Assembly (NCBI GenBank): GCA_019417325.1
Contig: DXVO01000025.1
Span: 1-64,000, forward strand
DNA length: 64,000 nt
Reading direction: 5' to 3'
Origin: Parabacteroides sp.
GTDB lineage: Bacteria; Bacteroidota; Bacteroidia; Bacteroidales; Tannerellaceae
Shown: positions 61,749 to 64,000 of the stretch, in pieces
Numbering within the stretch: position 1 is the first letter of the stretch
Layout of the letters: each line of letters opens with the position of its first letter
Notes under the pieces: generated by a model
Databases searched by the model: none
Told to the model about the DNA's origin: nothing
What the model saw: the letters and a program-made list of their open reading frames with translations, nothing else
Translations under genes and position numbers: made by a program

Positions 61749-64000
61749 ATGAAAGTAGTATTAATCGGAACATCGTTGCTTCTGAGCATGGCTCACCCTT
61801 TATGGGCGGGCATCGAAACAGAACCGGTCAGTTTTAAAAACTCATCGGAGATTGTTCAAAGTTATCGTAAAGTAACGGTCGTGGTCAACGACCAGGCAGG
61901 GCCTATCATCGGCGCAAATGTAATTATCAAAGGTACGACAAACGGGAATATGACCGACCTGAACGGACGTACCGTACTCGAGAACGTTCCCGACCAGGCT
62001 GTCTTAGTCATTTCTTACATCGGCTATCTGACAAAAGAGGTGTCTTTACAAAAGAACCAGACGGAAGCTGTGATTGAACTGATCGAAGATTCCGAAATAT
62101 TGGACGAAGTAGTAATCGTGGGCTATGGCTCCGTTAAAAAATCGGATGCTACCGGAGCGATCGAAGTGTTGAAAAGTTCCGACTTCAACAAAGGAGTGGT
62201 AACTTCCCCCGAATCCTTGTTCAAAGGGCATATTGCCGGCGTACAGGTAACCTCCACAAGTGGTCAGCCGGGAGCGAATACCAACGTGCGTATACGTGGT
62301 GTCAATTCGATTTCGGCCTCAAGTGAACCACTGTATGTCATCGACGGAGTACCCATCGATAATTCCCGGTCGACACTGAGCGTTGGCAACGATGCGGGGT
62401 TAAACAATCTATCGATCAATCCCTTGTCTATGATTCCCGCTTCCGACATCGAATCGATGACCGTATTAAAAGATGCTTCCGCCACAGCCATCTATGGGTC
62501 GCGTGGTGCAAACGGTGTGATTCTAATCACCACAAAAGGGGGAAAAGACGGCATCCGTTCGGTAAGCTATTCCGGCTCTGTCGGTTTTTCACAGGTTGCC
62601 AATAAGATTGACATATTGAGCGCCGACCAATACCGCCAGTATGTACCCGACGCTACAGGTACGGCCTCCACCGACTGGCAAGACGAAATTTTCCGCACAG
62701 CTGTGGTACACGAACACAATGTTACGTTCAGCAACGGAAATAAAAACACATCCTACCGGGCATCATTAAGCGCTTCGGGACAAGACGGTATCATTATCGG
62801 AACCGGCATGGACCGTTATTCACTGCGCTTTAACCTGACGCACAAAATGTTTGAAGACCGTTTAATCTTCAACCTGAATGCAACAAACACGTACTATAAA
62901 TTGGATAATGTACTGGAACAGCAGACAGGGGGTGCGAATGGCGGTATTATCAACAATGCATTGAAAGCAAACCCGACCGAACCGGTGTATAAAGCCGACG
63001 GTTCTTTCAACGAATACGCGGAAACCGTACGCAACCCGGTGGCAATGGCCAAACAAATGTCAGATAAATCACGCGGCGACCGTTTTATCGGAAATGCGGA
63101 CGCAACTTATTATTTCCTTCCTAAAACGTTATTCGGTAAAATTAATTTAGGCTATGATGTAGATAATATCAACCGGAAAGCATACCAGCCAATCCATTCG
63201 AAAGCGGCCGAGAATGTGGAAGGACGTGCTGTAACGGAAAGTAACCGCTATTCCAATTATTTACTGGAAGGCTATCTGACTTTCGATAAAACATTTAATA
63301 AAATTCATGCATTGAATGTGGTGGCAGGTTATTCCTGGCAGGAATTCGATAATTATATATCGACTGTACGGGCAGAAGGCTTTGTAAACGACAACCTCGG
63401 TGCGAATAACGTAGGAGGAGCCAGAACCCAAGAGGCCCGGAACAATCAGGAAAAAAACCGGTTGATTTCTTTCTATGCCCGTGCGAATTATAATCTGATG
63501 GATAAATATATGTTCACCGCCACTGTAAGGCGCGATGGTTCTTCCCGTTTCGGTCCGAATAACCGGTGGGCGGTATTTCCCTCAGGAGCCTTTGCTTGGA
63601 AAATAAAACAGGAAGATTTTTTGAAAGATGTATCGTTCCTTGACGATTTGAAACTACGGTTGGGATATGGTATAACCGGTAACCAGGATATTGGTAATTT
63701 CCGTTATAGCCAAACTTATTCAATCAACAGCAAGGAGGGTACTTCTTTCGGTGGCGTTGCTTATCCGTCGTATGGAATTACCGCCATCGCAAATCCGAAC
63801 CTGAAATGGGAACAGACCGCCCAGTTTAATGTGGGTATCGATTATGCCTTCTTTAACAACCGCCTCCGTGGTTCGCTGGATGTATACAATAAAAAGACCT
63901 CCAATTTGTTGCTGACAATCGATGCCATCCAACCGGCAGTAAGTTCCACTTATCTGGATAATATCGGGGCAATGGTAAACCGGGGAGTCGAATTTTCACT
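61749..64000 (+). CDS. SusC-like TonB-dependent transporter, cut by window end
   Basis: The reading frame starts at ATG 61749 and runs open to 64000 (about 750 residues; a full protein would be about 1000). Signal peptide (1-20, MKVVLIGTSLLLSMAHPLWA), carboxypeptidase-like domain (VVVNDQAGPIIGANVIIKGT), DEVVIVGYGS, plug (VNVRIRGVNSIS type, YVIDGVPIDN, MTVLKDASATAIYGSRGANG) and barrel strands. Unlike the SusC at 33959 it lacks an STN domain, so it is not tied to a FecR anti-sigma; control is probably by a hybrid sensor or AraC protein outside the window. With GH65 upstream it heads a second glycan locus whose SusD lies beyond the window. Confidence 0.93.
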   Translation, partial: MKVVLIGTSLLLSMAHPLWAGIETEPVSFKNSSEIVQSYRKVTVVVNDQAGPIIGANVIIKGTTNGNMTDLNGRTVLENVPDQAVLVISYIGYLTKEVSLQKNQTEAVIELIEDSEILDEVVIVGYGSVKKSDATGAIEVLKSSDFNKGVVTSPESLFKGHIAGVQVTSTSGQPGANTNVRIRGVNSISASSEPLYVIDGVPIDNSRSTLSVGNDAGLNNLSINPLSMIPASDIESMTVLKDASATAIYGSRGANGVILITTKGGKDGIRSVSYSGSVGFSQVANKIDILSADQYRQYVPDATGTASTDWQDEIFRTAVVHEHNVTFSNGNKNTSYRASLSASGQDGIIIGTGMDRYSLRFNLTHKMFEDRLIFNLNATNTYYKLDNVLEQQTGGANGGIINNALKANPTEPVYKADGSFNEYAETVRNPVAMAKQMSDKSRGDRFIGNADATYYFLPKTLFGKINLGYDVDNINRKAYQPIHSKAAENVEGRAVTESNRYSNYLLEGYLTFDKTFNKIHALNVVAGYSWQEFDNYISTVRAEGFVNDNLGANNVGGARTQEARNNQEKNRLISFYARANYNLMDKYMFTATVRRDGSSRFGPNNRWAVFPSGAFAWKIKQEDFLKDVSFLDDLKLRLGYGITGNQDIGNFRYSQTYSINSKEGTSFGGVAYPSYGITAIANPNLKWEQTAQFNVGIDYAFFNNRLRGSLDVYNKKTSNLLLTIDAIQPAVSSTYLDNIGAMVNRGVEFS

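Noticed and set aside
1..64000. tRNA, rRNA, insertion sequences, prophage or integrase genes
   Set aside because: Checked intergenic gaps and reading frames; none seen.

Overview
The window is chromosomal DNA of a gut-type Bacteroidales, most likely Parabacteroides or a close relative. Evidence: SusC/SusD-type glycan loci, a one-protein hybrid two-component system, FISUMP and SusE-like surface proteins, DUF4925 and DUF1599 proteins, lipoprotein signals, and promoters of the Bacteroides type (TTTG, about 19-21 bp, TAnnTTTG) instead of sigma-70 -35/-10 boxes. Species is inference. No tRNA, rRNA, insertion sequence, phage gene or CRISPR array was seen.

Layout. 1-1949: 3' part of a FISUMP surface protein. 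2163-4306: rocD-rocF arginine catabolism. 4550-9974: nucleoside-type MFS transporter divergent from a hybrid two-component sensor/regulator. 10036-16058: minus-strand housekeeping block (acyltransferase, ddl, RluD-type pseudouridine synthase, PASTA protein, rpmH, TPR protein, zinc-less sirtuin). 16138-21268: TonB receptor and DUF4925 lipoprotein, divergent from an AraC regulator. 21274-39312: alpha-mannan utilisation locus. 39409-52621: plus-strand housekeeping (two FKBP isomerases, Lrp regulator, subtilase, xseA-xseB-ispD-recG, M23/LysM endopeptidase, DUF1599, DoxX-like membrane protein, tpiA, SPOR, folE). 52748-57293: minus-strand ATP-grasp orphan, DUF349 protein, PAP2 phosphatase. 57516-58942: leader ORF and DAACS symporter. 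59623-64000: signal-peptide GH65 followed by a SusC cut by the window end, the head of a second glycan locus.

The mannan locus works as a unit. An ECF sigma factor and FecR anti-sigma control a SusC that has the N-terminal STN signalling domain. SusD and two tandem SusE-like lipoproteins bind glycan. A surface GH76 would cut the alpha-1,6 backbone, GH92 would remove side mannoses, and GH76-2 with GH125 would finish the backbone. A 742-residue lipoprotein of unrecognised family sits among them behind its own promoter-like box and a stem-loop leader; it is the best candidate here for an undescribed enzyme. Other points of interest: an 18-bp inverted repeat between sigma and anti-sigma genes, an aromatic-rich 35-codon ORF in a ~250-nt leader before the DAACS symporter, a 21-bp tandem repeat overlapping a 17-bp inverted repeat, a sirtuin without zinc cysteines, and an ATP-grasp protein of unknown substrate.
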